From Chitinophaga tropicalis (GTDB taxonomy: Bacteria; Bacteroidota; Bacteroidia; Chitinophagales; Chitinophagaceae): a stretch of DNA of 64,000 bases. The stretch is taken from assembly GCF_009758205.1 (NCBI RefSeq), contig NZ_WRXN01000002.1:186001-250000 (forward strand), written 5' to 3'. Positions 43,495 to 52,136 of the stretch are shown here, one piece after another. Positions within the stretch are counted from its first letter, which is position 1. The number at the start of each line of letters is the position of its first letter. A model generated the notes under the pieces. The model searched no databases. It was not told where the DNA came from and worked only from the letters and a program-made list of their open reading frames with translations. The position numbers and the translations under genes are program-made.

Positions 43495-45333
43495 TTAATT
43501 GAGCGTTAACACTGGCTGAGTTCGGTGGATAGTCATCGGGTTCTTCAATACACCTGCAAACTGCTGACTCTTAAATGGATCATACATATGATCTACCATC
43601 TTCCTGTTATTGCGTATCTGCAACCGGTTAAGACATGTCTTGATGATCTCGGGGGCAAACAGGTCTATCTTCGCAAACTTCTCACTTAACTCCGGATGCA
43701 GCTGCTGGTATTCTGTAATACAATCTGCTACCAGCTTCCAGAACTGCTCTTCCGGGTAGTTTGCATGTTCCACCAGGATATGGGACAGAAAACGGAAAAA
43801 GCAGTCAAATGCCTGCGTGAAGATGGACAGTATCCTCAGGTGATCTGCTACCTTCATATAGATTTGTTTTACATTGTCCGGCATAGGAAGTTCCGGGTTC
43901 AGCACCGCTATCTCTTCTGCTATATCCTTCATAATGGCGCCTGCAGGAATGTTATTCTCAATAATGAGTATCAGGTTCTCCCCATGTGGCATAAAACGCA
44001 TATCATGATAGTAATAGCAATGCAGCAACGGGGTAAGGTAACAATCCAGGTAACGCTTCAGCCAGGCGGTCACACTGAGACCGGAAGCTTTTATCAGCTC
44101 CGGCAGCAAAGCATTGCCATAACTGTCTACGTGCAGGAGAGCAGCCATGGTCATTAACCGCTGACCAGGTTTCAGGCGCTTTTGCGGACTTTCACGCCAC
44201 AACGCAGATAGCATACCATTATAGGAAGAATTATCATCTTTGATAATGCTGGCATAATGAGGATTGGTATAACCTACGGCCGCTACTTCCTGCAACAACA
44301 CAAAACCTTTCTCGCGGAGAAACGCATCGCTCTCTACCACATGATTCACCCATTCGCTGATAGGCGGGGCCGTCAACACAAAGCTGGCATGCAACCCTCT
44401 CATAAAACCCATATTCAGGATAGAAAGAGAGGTCTTCGTATAACGGCGATGCGGAGACGTAACATTATAAAAAGTACGGATAGACTGCTGGGGAATATAT
44501 TTATCCTTCGCAGCTCCGAGGTATACTAACTGGTGACTGGAAAGATCAGCAGCAAAGATCGTTGCCAGCTTATTAAACCACTGCCAGGGATGTACCGGTA
44601 TGAAATAATAAGATACTGCATCCAGCTGCAGGTCTTCCAGTATCTTAATAAACTGCGCCCGCGTATCTGCATCCAGCTCATCACTGATCAGTTCTTCATA
44701 TGGAAGGTCAGTCACACCCGCATAACCCGTTCTGTCCTTATGGGCAGCCAGCCAGATCAGGGCAAAAGGATCTGCCGCCTCCGGCGCAAACTGACGATAA
44801 TCAGTAGCATCAAAACCTATACGCCCGTTGTTGGCAACGAAGCAGGGATGCCCCGCCATCATGGCCTGCTCAATAACCTGGTAGTCAGAGACTGCCAGCT
44901 CCTTAGCGGTCATTGTATTGTAAGTATGCATGTAGGCGCTGCCACAAAGTGTACTGCTGATCTCTTCCAGGTATACCGGAAGAACAGCTTCACTGATACC
45001 AATGGTCTTTTTGAACTCAATGATAAAGCGGATAGAATCTACAGCCACACAGTTATTATTCACGTATTTCCAGATAGAATCTGTATCTATATACCAGTGG
45101 TCAAGACTTAACACCTTGGCGCGGAACCGGTACTCTATAGAAGGATCGTCCGTATGCAGCACATAATATCCCCAGCCATTCTCTGTGTATTGCAGCTGTG
45201 GCTCAATAAGCAGTTCATGCGCAAACTCACTGATGATCTTACGCACATGCAGCCTGTTCACCTTGTTCCATACAGTCGGGTTCAGATGTGCCGCCGCTTG
45301 CTCCGGCGTTATATTGATAGGAGGTTTATTCAT
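43495..45333 (-). CDS. NIS siderophore synthetase (IucA/IucC family), first copy
   Basis: The 612-residue protein has the same landmarks as the gene after it: GSAYMHTYNT, GHPCFVANNGRIGFDATDYR, IPVHPWQWFNKLATIF, SIRTFYN, YTKTSLSILNMGFMRGL and MPHGENLILIIENNIPAGAIMKDIAEEI. The first ATG is strongly placed, 11 bases after the decarboxylase stop. A pair of NIS synthetases in one operon points to an unsymmetrical or stepwise product, such as one enzyme for the first amide bond and the other for chain extension or ring closure. The substrate acid is not readable from the sequence, but succinyl or citryl units are the common choices. Confidence 0.94.
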   Translation of the reverse strand: MNKPPINITPEQAAAHLNPTVWNKVNRLHVRKIISEFAHELLIEPQLQYTENGWGYYVLHTDDPSIEYRFRAKVLSLDHWYIDTDSIWKYVNNNCVAVDSIRFIIEFKKTIGISEAVLPVYLEEISSTLCGSAYMHTYNTMTAKELAVSDYQVIEQAMMAGHPCFVANNGRIGFDATDYRQFAPEAADPFALIWLAAHKDRTGYAGVTDLPYEELISDELDADTRAQFIKILEDLQLDAVSYYFIPVHPWQWFNKLATIFAADLSSHQLVYLGAAKDKYIPQQSIRTFYNVTSPHRRYTKTSLSILNMGFMRGLHASFVLTAPPISEWVNHVVESDAFLREKGFVLLQEVAAVGYTNPHYASIIKDDNSSYNGMLSALWRESPQKRLKPGQRLMTMAALLHVDSYGNALLPELIKASGLSVTAWLKRYLDCYLTPLLHCYYYHDMRFMPHGENLILIIENNIPAGAIMKDIAEEIAVLNPELPMPDNVKQIYMKVADHLRILSIFTQAFDCFFRFLSHILVEHANYPEEQFWKLVADCITEYQQLHPELSEKFAKIDLFAPEIIKTCLNRLQIRNNRKMVDHMYDPFKSQQFAGVLKNPMTIHRTQPVLTLN

Positions 45334-45344
45334 TGTAGTATGTT

Positions 45345-46859
45345 TTACAGGGCAGGTGAAAGATGTTGTTTCATGAAAGCAGCGCCATGCTTTTTGATGA
45401 TGGACACTATGTTCCGGATATCGTTGAGCGTAGTAAGCGGATTAAGCAGCGTGAACTTAAGATAGAACGCATCATTCACTCTCGTTCCTGCCACTATCGC
45501 CTTACCTTCCTGGAACATTTCCTTCTTGATGTACTGGTTAAGTTTATCAGAGAAAACATCATCCTGTACGCCGGCAGGGTAGTAGCGGAATACCAGGGCA
45601 CTGATGTCAGAGTGTGTCAGCAACTGGAAATCGCCGTCTTTCTCCAGTATATTGGCTGTCTTCTCCGTAGTTTCAATGATAGTCTCTATATATGTGCCCA
45701 GCTTTTCCTTACCCATCAGGCGCAGGGTACACCAGAGCTTCAGCGCATCAAACCGGCGTGTGCTCTGGGTAATGGTTTTGTTGATCTGGTTCAGCCCTTC
45801 AAAAACATTCTCCTGCGGATTCAGATAATCAGCATGATGTGTGATCAGCTCCAGGTAACGGTTATCCCTCACCAGGAATGCACTGCTGCTGATAGGCTGA
45901 AAGAATGCCTTATGATAATCAGTAGTAACAGAATTAGCCCGCTCAATGCCATTCAGCAGATGGCGGTATTTTTCTGTAAGTAACAGTCCGCAGCCATAAG
46001 CCGCATCCACATGGAACCAGATGCCATACCTGGCGGCTATTTCTCCGATAGGGACCAGCGGATCAATATTTCCGAAATCTGTAGTACCCGCAGTAGCAAT
46101 CACGGCTACAGGCAGGTTACCCTGCTCCAGTTCTTTTTTGATGGCCTGCTCCAGGTCAGCAGGCGATAAACGGAAACCGTTATCGGTCTTCACTTTAACG
46201 AGCGATTTTTCTCCCAGCCCCATTAAAGACACCGTATTCTGCACACTGAAGTGCGTCATTTCAGAAACAAAGATCCTGAAGCGGGAAGCTTCTGCCGGCA
46301 AACCGTTCTTCCTGGTGTCATGTCCCAGTTTCTCTTTCGCAAAATAATCCCTCGCCAGGAGTAGCCCCATCAGGTTACTCTGTGAGCCTCCGGCGGTGAA
46401 TACACCGTCCGCCTGGGCGCCGAAGCCTATTTCATTACAGGTCCAGGAAACCAGTTTCTGTTCCATAAGGGTGCCGCCTGCGCTTTGGTCCCACGTATCC
46501 TGTGAAGAGTTGATCGCGGCTATCACTACCTCTGCCGCCAGTGCCGGTATAACAATAGGGCAGTTAAGATGTGCTATATAATTAGGCAGATGGAAGGCTG
46601 TAGCATGGTTAACGTACAGTTCCTCCACTTCGCGGAAAAGGCTTTCATAATCAGGGAGGGGAGTATCAAAATCCACCTGGCTGAACAAAGCCCTGAGTTG
46701 ATCTGGGGTAATACCGCTGAAAGGAGTACGGTTATTTTCCAGGAATGAGTTGACCAGTTGTTTGGCGGAGTTTACAGCATTGTTATATTCTTCTGCAGCA
46801 CCTTCATGGAAGATATCTTTAAAAGCCGTTGCTGTCTGCGGGAGCGTAATGTAATCCAT
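45345..46859 (-). CDS. PLP-dependent group II decarboxylase, probable lysine or hydroxylysine decarboxylase
   Basis: The 504-residue enzyme belongs to the aromatic-amino-acid/glutamate decarboxylase fold. Seen are FHLPNYIAHLNCPIVIPALAAE, TAGGSQSNLMGLLLARD, FVSEMTHFSVQNTVSLMGLG, VIATAGTTDFGNIDP, FHVDAAYGCGLLL and the PLP lysine in TTDYHKAFFQP. Group II enzymes in siderophore operons make cadaverine from lysine or diaminopropane from diaminobutyrate. The lysine-dioxygenase-like gene in the same operon suggests that hydroxylysine is the actual substrate here. It starts 3 bases after the GNAT gene stop. Substrate is inference; the fold and cofactor site are clear. Confidence 0.9.
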   Translation of the reverse strand: MDYITLPQTATAFKDIFHEGAAEEYNNAVNSAKQLVNSFLENNRTPFSGITPDQLRALFSQVDFDTPLPDYESLFREVEELYVNHATAFHLPNYIAHLNCPIVIPALAAEVVIAAINSSQDTWDQSAGGTLMEQKLVSWTCNEIGFGAQADGVFTAGGSQSNLMGLLLARDYFAKEKLGHDTRKNGLPAEASRFRIFVSEMTHFSVQNTVSLMGLGEKSLVKVKTDNGFRLSPADLEQAIKKELEQGNLPVAVIATAGTTDFGNIDPLVPIGEIAARYGIWFHVDAAYGCGLLLTEKYRHLLNGIERANSVTTDYHKAFFQPISSSAFLVRDNRYLELITHHADYLNPQENVFEGLNQINKTITQSTRRFDALKLWCTLRLMGKEKLGTYIETIIETTEKTANILEKDGDFQLLTHSDISALVFRYYPAGVQDDVFSDKLNQYIKKEMFQEGKAIVAGTRVNDAFYLKFTLLNPLTTLNDIRNIVSIIKKHGAAFMKQHLSPAL

Positions 46860-46862
46860 TGT

Positions 46863-48017
46863 CTATTGAATAAGTTGAGTAACGAATGATTCTTTTTGTC
46901 TGTGACTGGCATACTGCTGGCGGGTGCAGAAAGCCAGAAATGCTTTTTTATGTGGCAGGGAGAGCTCTTGTACATATTCAAAACCTACCCGCCGGGTCAG
47001 CACATGCATCTTCTCATTCCGGGTATCCGGTTCCACAATGATCCTCTCTACCGCATTGTCTGTCAGCATATAGTCCATGATGGTTTCCAGTATATGCAGG
47101 GTGAACCCGTGAATAGGCCTGTCCGGCGGAGCAACCAGCAGATGCAGGCCATAATCACCCTCCTGCACATCATAATATTTCCCGATCGGATCATTCATAG
47201 CCCAGTAACTTTCCCACAGGAATGCAGGAACATCGTTATAGAACCCCATGAATGCCTGTGCATGTTTTGCCTGGGTGATGGCGGTATAGGCCGTTCTTAC
47301 CTGTTCTGCCGTAGTACGCTGCATCTGCCAGTACTGAGCATATTCCCTGTTCACCCAGTTGTGAATAAGGGGGATATCGTTCTCCAGCTGTAGCGGCCGG
47401 AAAGAGAAGTTGCCCAGCTTAGGCGCCTGCTGTGTATAGATATAAGGCACCGTACAGCTGCCCGCACTTTTAGCGGCGGCATACTGTTCACGTGTACAGA
47501 ATGCCAGGTAGGCCTGCTTCTGTGGCAGGGAAATGATCTTCCTGTATTCAAACCCGGCCCGCTTGTTAAGGATATGTATCTTTTCATTCCGTACATCCGG
47601 CTCCACCACCAGCCGCTCTACAGCCGGATCAGAAAGCATGTGATCAATAATGGTAGTAAATACGTTCCAGGTGAAGTTATGAATAGGCTTATCTGCCGGC
47701 GCCACCAGTATATGAAATCCGAAATCTCCCGGCCTGGCGTCATAATAGCTGCCCAGCGGATCGTTCTTCACCCAGTAACATTCCAGGAGAAAGGCCGGTT
47801 TCCCGTTATAGAAACCCATCAGCACCTTTGTATCTTTTGCCTGGGTAATAGCGGTATATGCCGCTTTAACATCTTCCGGGGTAGTATTCTGCATCTGCCA
47901 GTAACGGGCATATTCCCTGTTCACCCAGTCATGTATAACGGGAATATCCTGCTCCATCTGCAATGCGCGCAGGGAGAACAGGCTGTTGTCAACCTGTGTC
48001 AATCTAAGATCAGACAT
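46863..48017 (-). CDS. Tandem GNAT acyltransferase, two fused siderophore-type domains
   Basis: The 384-residue protein consists of two near-repeat GNAT domains of the IucB/MbtK/AlcB type. Half one (about 10-185) has DIPVIHDWVNREYARYWQMQ, MGFYNGKPAFLLECYW and VVEPDVRNEKIHILNKRAGFEY; half two (about 205-375) has DIPLIHNWVNREYAQYWQMQ, MGFYNDVPAFLWESYW and IVEPDTRNEKMHVLTRRVGFEY. By eye the halves share over half of their residues. The family transfers an acyl group from a CoA thioester to an N-hydroxylamine to form the hydroxamate. Both halves keep the catalytic-type motifs, so both may be active. It follows the dioxygenase gene by 58 bases. Confidence 0.85.
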   Translation of the reverse strand: MSDLRLTQVDNSLFSLRALQMEQDIPVIHDWVNREYARYWQMQNTTPEDVKAAYTAITQAKDTKVLMGFYNGKPAFLLECYWVKNDPLGSYYDARPGDFGFHILVAPADKPIHNFTWNVFTTIIDHMLSDPAVERLVVEPDVRNEKIHILNKRAGFEYRKIISLPQKQAYLAFCTREQYAAAKSAGSCTVPYIYTQQAPKLGNFSFRPLQLENDIPLIHNWVNREYAQYWQMQRTTAEQVRTAYTAITQAKHAQAFMGFYNDVPAFLWESYWAMNDPIGKYYDVQEGDYGLHLLVAPPDRPIHGFTLHILETIMDYMLTDNAVERIIVEPDTRNEKMHVLTRRVGFEYVQELSLPHKKAFLAFCTRQQYASHRQKESFVTQLIQ

Positions 48018-48038
48018 GTGTAATTTTTATTCCTTATT

Positions 48039-48070
48039 GTCTCAGTCTGTCCCGCAGCTGCGGACAAACT
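48039..48070. repeat. Intergenic hairpin element, TGTCTCAG family (copy C, divergent right arm)
   Basis: TGTCTCAGTCTGTCCCGC matches the left part of copy B at 30542. The right part instead pairs TGTCC-CGCAG with CTGCGGACA. It lies in the 58-base gap between the dioxygenase and GNAT genes. Confidence 0.4.
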
Positions 48071-48075
48071 ATTTT

Positions 48076-49221
48076 CTATTCCTGGATGGAGGACGTAGTT
48101 GTAACGGGCGGGTATACTTTACCGTAATGTTCTTCCATTACCATGTAAGGATTTTCGGGGTGTGCAACGGACTGGATATGGATAAGACTTGTTTTGCTCA
48201 TCATACGCAGCATTAGTCTGCGTTCACAGGGTACCATCGTACCATTCTCGTTCCTGAACCCGGCAACGAAAGCGTTACGTCCGTGGGCACAGAGATGGTT
48301 GTTCACAAAAATAAGATCACCTGCTTCGGGTATGAAGCTGTCATAGATAAGCCCACGGGCTTCATTCCAGAACGTCTTCAGGTTTTCCAGCGCTTCAGGG
48401 CTCTGGCCGGCTTCCTGGTTGTAGATCTGCTCCGCGGCGTCAAAGCGGATAAACGGAGCTTCGGGATTACCATAGAGGATACTGGTATTGATTCCTTCAC
48501 CAACGGCTTCCTCATGACTGTAGTTCGCGTCCTTCGGACATTTGTAGATAGGCTCAAACAGGGGCTTCAGCATGTCTCCCGGCCTCCCGTGCGATCGGAT
48601 GGAATACAGCATCGAGGGCACCTCTTCCTCATTGCGCAGGTAGAGGAAGGAAAGGAAGTCGGCAGCATTGAACAGGAAGGCGTCTTCTGTATGCACAAAC
48701 AACTCTGTCCTTGAGCCGGAGCCTGTTTGTGAATAAGCCATGTTCATGTCGGGAATGATAGCGTGCATCAGTCCACCGCCCTTTCTCTGAGCAAAATACT
48801 CCACCGGTTTTGACGGTACTGCACCATGCATCAGTGAAGAGATGAATCCGTACTCTATCACCTTTTCCGGGTTCAACTCCCGCCAGCTGGGAGGCGTGGG
48901 ACCAAGGGCATCCTGGTCTACATCTACCAGGCCTTTGAATACAACAGCGCCATACTGGGCGGCTGAAAAGTCTGAGCCCATCCGCATCAGCTGCCTTGCT
49001 ATACGTTCCGGCAGGATCTTGTACGCATTAAGATGCAGCGTTTCAATGTACTCCGGGTTTTCGTATGTGCCATACTGTTTCCTGAGGCTTTTTCCGATTC
49101 GGGTCAGTTCCAGTCTTTCAATAGCCGTAATGTTCACAATGGCAGGCGCCAGAGGAGGTGTGATACGGACATTGGTTTCTTGTTTCAGGATGCTCTCCTG
49201 AACTAAAATTTGTGTCTCCAT
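48076..49221 (-). CDS. Fe(II)/2-oxoglutarate dioxygenase, clavaminate-synthase-like, probable lysine hydroxylase
   Basis: The 381-residue enzyme shows the TauD/clavaminate-synthase pattern: the iron-binding His-X-Glu in LFVHTEDAFLF, a distal His in NNHLCAHGRNAF, and a 2-oxoglutarate-binding Arg in RRLMLRMM. Other landmarks are YGAVVFKGL, WRELNPEKVIEYGFISSLMHG and IPDMNMAYSQTGSGSRTEL. Known lysine dioxygenases from Chitinophaga and Flavobacterium belong to this family and hydroxylate carbon 3 or 4 of free lysine. It is the first gene of the siderophore operon. I chose the ATG at 49221 because a full promoter lies at 49345-49375 and the longer frame from 49347 would begin inside it. Confidence 0.8.
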   Translation of the reverse strand: METQILVQESILKQETNVRITPPLAPAIVNITAIERLELTRIGKSLRKQYGTYENPEYIETLHLNAYKILPERIARQLMRMGSDFSAAQYGAVVFKGLVDVDQDALGPTPPSWRELNPEKVIEYGFISSLMHGAVPSKPVEYFAQRKGGGLMHAIIPDMNMAYSQTGSGSRTELFVHTEDAFLFNAADFLSFLYLRNEEEVPSMLYSIRSHGRPGDMLKPLFEPIYKCPKDANYSHEEAVGEGINTSILYGNPEAPFIRFDAAEQIYNQEAGQSPEALENLKTFWNEARGLIYDSFIPEAGDLIFVNNHLCAHGRNAFVAGFRNENGTMVPCERRLMLRMMSKTSLIHIQSVAHPENPYMVMEEHYGKVYPPVTTTSSIQE

Positions 49222-49595
49222 GATGGAAGATTTGGACGGTTTGGATTTGGGTTTCCTGGTAAATGTGTTTTTTAACTGGTTAATTTCCTGTTCACGGTGC
49301 AGGTGTGTCTTCCTGCAGAGGTGGTATCGTTTTTTTGATGAAAGCAAAGTTATCGAGGAGAAGTGTGTGTCCCAAGTCGAAACGGGAAATAGATTTTCAC
49401 GTTAATCCATAAACTGTTAAACGATTGATTTTGCATGACGGTGGACTAAACAATTAAAGATTCTCAGTTTGGAGTTAGCTCCCTGTTATGACGCAATCGG
49501 GAAATGTATAATCATTAAAAAAATTCCGCATTGCGTAAATGGTTAAGTCTGGCTGTATCTATCTTCGCAGCGAAAAAAAGCTAACCAGCCAAATT
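49222..49595. other. 374-base divergent promoter region of the siderophore locus
   Basis: It contains the minus-strand siderophore operon promoter at 49345-49375 and the region that must hold the receptor promoter (a near-match TATCTTCG at 49560-49567). A short AT-rich dyad TAATCATTA lies at 49509-49517 and may be part of an iron-responsive site, but is weak. No gene is seen. Confidence 0.5.
49345..49375 (-). promoter_or_regulatory. Promoter of the siderophore operon (-33 TTG, -7 TAACTTTG)
   Basis: On the minus strand, TTG (complement of 49373-49375) is followed after 20 bases by TAACTTTG (complement of 49345-49352), an exact -7 match with ideal spacing. The transcript should begin near 49340, which supports the start at 49221. 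Confidence 0.65.
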
Positions 49596-52010
49596 ATGAC
49601 AACAACTTTATTTCGGCCCTGCCACTGCAAGATAGTTGCAGCTTTAGGGCTCTTCCTGATCCACACCAGTTCCCAGGCTTCAATGGCTGCTCCGGCCGGC
49701 AATCACAACGTAACAGTTGCTGATTTTCAGGACGATGGAGGCATTAAAGGAAAGGTGACCACCAGCGATGGACAACCTGCGGAATTTGCCACCGTTATAT
49801 TAAATGGTAAAAAAGGTGTACAGGTAGGTAAAGATGGTTCCTTCAGGTTTGAGAACCTGCAGGCAGGCACCTATAAACTGACCATTTCGTTTATAGGCCA
49901 GGATCCCCAGGAAAAGACCGTAGTGCTGAAAGAAGGGGAGACCACCAGTGTCGACTTTGCGCTGAACGCCAACTCAAAGGCCCTGAATGAAGTATTGATC
50001 GTAGGCGATAAATATACCATCACCTCTAAAAAACAGAGTAACAGCGTTGCCCGCCTGCCGTTAGGCTACCTGGAAAATACACAGGTATATAGCGTGGTAG
50101 ATAAAGAACTGATCAGAGAACAGATGTCCGTTACCCTGGACGAATCTTTCCGTAACGTTCCGGGCGCCGCTCCGGCCAAAACCGGCGCAGGTATTCCTGC
50201 CTTCTTCTCCCGCGGCTTTGTAACCAACGATAACCTCCGTAACGGTATGGCCACCTTTACCCGTACCACTATAGACCTTGCCACAGTTGAAAGGGTAGAA
50301 GCCATCAAAGGCCCTTCTTCCACACTGTTCGGCGCTTCAATGGTGTCTTTCGGCGGATTGGTGAACTACATCACCAAAAAGCCGTTTGAATACATGGCAG
50401 GCGAGGTTTCCTATACCCAGGGCAGCTATGACCTGAGCCGTATCACGGCCGATTTCAATACGCCTGTAAATAGTGATCAGACCCTGCTGTTCCGCATGAA
50501 CGTAGCCTATCAGAAAGAGAACTCTTTCCAGGATCAGGGTCATGGTACCACCTCAGTAATAGCTCCAGGCATACTGTACAAAGTGAACGACCGTTTCACC
50601 CTCCGCGTAGATGCCGATATCCAGAACTACAGCGGTACTTCCAGCTCCGCCTGGATAGTATCCCCGGCAGTCAATGTCAAGTCTTACGACAAACTCAGAC
50701 TCGACTACAAACGTTCCCTGATAGATAACTCCTTTGTTTCGAAAATGTATTCCAACAACATCTTCGTACAGGCTGAGTATAAACTCTCTAAGAACTGGAC
50801 TTCCACTACCAATTACGCATGGGCCACCGGCGGTTACAATAATATGTATTACTTCAACCTGACATGGCTCTCCGATACCACTATCGCAAGAAGCATCGGT
50901 GTGCACTCGCCGGATAGGCTGGGTCGTAAACATATTCAACAGAACTTCACCGGCGATTTCAAAATAGGCGAAATGCGCAACCGCCTCGTGGTTGGATTTG
51001 ACTTCATGGACCAGTACCGCAACCTGAAATACAATATGTTACAGCTGGATACGGTGAATACCCTGGGTACAGCTAAAGACGTACGTGTACAGAATGTAGA
51101 TGACCGCCTGGCCTCCCTGAACACTGCAGAGACCCTGAGCCGTCAGTACAGCTACGGCGCTTATTTCTCTGACGTACTGAATATCACCCGGAAACTGCTG
51201 GTTATGGCAAGCCTGCGTGTTGATTATTTCGATAATAAAGGCACTAAGAATAACCTGACCCAGGTAGTGACCGGAAAATATGACCAGACAGCTTTCTCTC
51301 CTAAATTCGGGGTTATATACCAACCAGTGCTGAATAAGATATCCATCTTCGCCAACTATATGAATGGCTTTAAGAATGTGGCCAATACTGTTCAACCAGA
51401 CGGTTCTGTGAGCTCCTTCAAGCCTCAGCAGGCCAACCAGCTGGAAGGTGGTGTGAAACTGGACCTGTTTGACAATAAACTGGCAGCTACTATCAGCTAC
51501 TATGATATGCAGATCAAAAACAGCACCAGGGCAGAAACAAGAGATAACCTGGTATTCACCGTACAGGATGGTACCCAGGAAAGCAAAGGTCTTGAAGTGG
51601 AGATCATTGCAAACCCGCTTCCTGGTCTGAACGTTATCACCGGTTACGGTTATAATGAGAACAAATACAAGAAAGCAGCAGCTGCCCTGGTAGGTAAAAG
51701 AACTGTAGGCGCTCCTGAAAATGTAGGTAATATCTGGCTGAGCTACACCATCCTCAAAGGTTCTGTAAAAGGCCTGGGCTTCGGCGGTGGAGCTATGTAC
51801 GTAGGCGATGCCTTCTACGACGCCGCTAACTCATTCACTTTACCATCCTACACAACTGTAGACGCTACTATCTTCTACAATACACCTAAATACCGCATTT
51901 CCGTAAAAGGTAACAACCTGACAGGGGAGAAGTACTGGGTGAGCGATGGCTTCTATGCACGTCCGCAGAAACTCTCCAATTTCCTGGTTAGCCTTGCGCT
52001 GAAGTTCTGA
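49596..52010 (+). CDS. TonB-dependent siderophore receptor with carboxypeptidase-regulatory-like N-terminus
   Basis: The 804-residue outer-membrane protein has a signal segment (KIVAALGLFLIHTSSQASMA) and a CarboxypepD-reg-like domain (GIKGKVTTSDGQPAEFATV, FRFENLQAGTYKLTISFIGQ). The plug then carries VTLDESFRNVPGAAP and VERVEAIKGPSSTLFGASM, a TonB-siderophore-type signature, and the barrel ends in LSNFLVSLALKF with terminal Phe. Such proteins import ferric siderophores using TonB energy. It is transcribed away from the siderophore operon and shares its intergenic region, so it is the likely cognate receptor. The ATG at 49596 gives a normal signal peptide; the frame is open from 49539. A terminator follows. 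Confidence 0.93.
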   Translation: MTTTLFRPCHCKIVAALGLFLIHTSSQASMAAPAGNHNVTVADFQDDGGIKGKVTTSDGQPAEFATVILNGKKGVQVGKDGSFRFENLQAGTYKLTISFIGQDPQEKTVVLKEGETTSVDFALNANSKALNEVLIVGDKYTITSKKQSNSVARLPLGYLENTQVYSVVDKELIREQMSVTLDESFRNVPGAAPAKTGAGIPAFFSRGFVTNDNLRNGMATFTRTTIDLATVERVEAIKGPSSTLFGASMVSFGGLVNYITKKPFEYMAGEVSYTQGSYDLSRITADFNTPVNSDQTLLFRMNVAYQKENSFQDQGHGTTSVIAPGILYKVNDRFTLRVDADIQNYSGTSSSAWIVSPAVNVKSYDKLRLDYKRSLIDNSFVSKMYSNNIFVQAEYKLSKNWTSTTNYAWATGGYNNMYYFNLTWLSDTTIARSIGVHSPDRLGRKHIQQNFTGDFKIGEMRNRLVVGFDFMDQYRNLKYNMLQLDTVNTLGTAKDVRVQNVDDRLASLNTAETLSRQYSYGAYFSDVLNITRKLLVMASLRVDYFDNKGTKNNLTQVVTGKYDQTAFSPKFGVIYQPVLNKISIFANYMNGFKNVANTVQPDGSVSSFKPQQANQLEGGVKLDLFDNKLAATISYYDMQIKNSTRAETRDNLVFTVQDGTQESKGLEVEIIANPLPGLNVITGYGYNENKYKKAAAALVGKRTVGAPENVGNIWLSYTILKGSVKGLGFGGGAMYVGDAFYDAANSFTLPSYTTVDATIFYNTPKYRISVKGNNLTGEKYWVSDGFYARPQKLSNFLVSLALKF

Positions 52011-52058
52011 TAATGACAGACTTGTAACCGGCAGGAATATTATTACTATATTAAATTG

Positions 52059-52081
52059 AAGGGGGCCACAAGGCCCCTTTT
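52059..52081 (+). terminator. Intrinsic terminator after the TonB receptor gene
   Basis: The stem AAGGGGGCC / GGCCCCTTTT with an ACAA loop runs into T-rich sequence 49 bases after the receptor stop. Confidence 0.88.
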
Positions 52082-52101
52082 ACTTTATATAATCATTTTG
52101 A

Positions 52102-52109
52102 TATATTTG
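52102..52109 (+). promoter_or_regulatory. Bacteroidota -7 promoter element
   Basis: TATATTTG matches TAnnTTTG exactly and lies 27 bases before the start at 52137. Confidence 0.45.
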
Positions 52110-52136
52110 TTCTTTATAAACCAATAGCGTATACCT

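Noticed and set aside
49508..49517. Fur-type box near the siderophore promoters (ATAATCATTA)
   Set aside because: Only one half resembles the consensus and similar AT-rich text is common nearby; kept only as a weak note in the intergenic entry.
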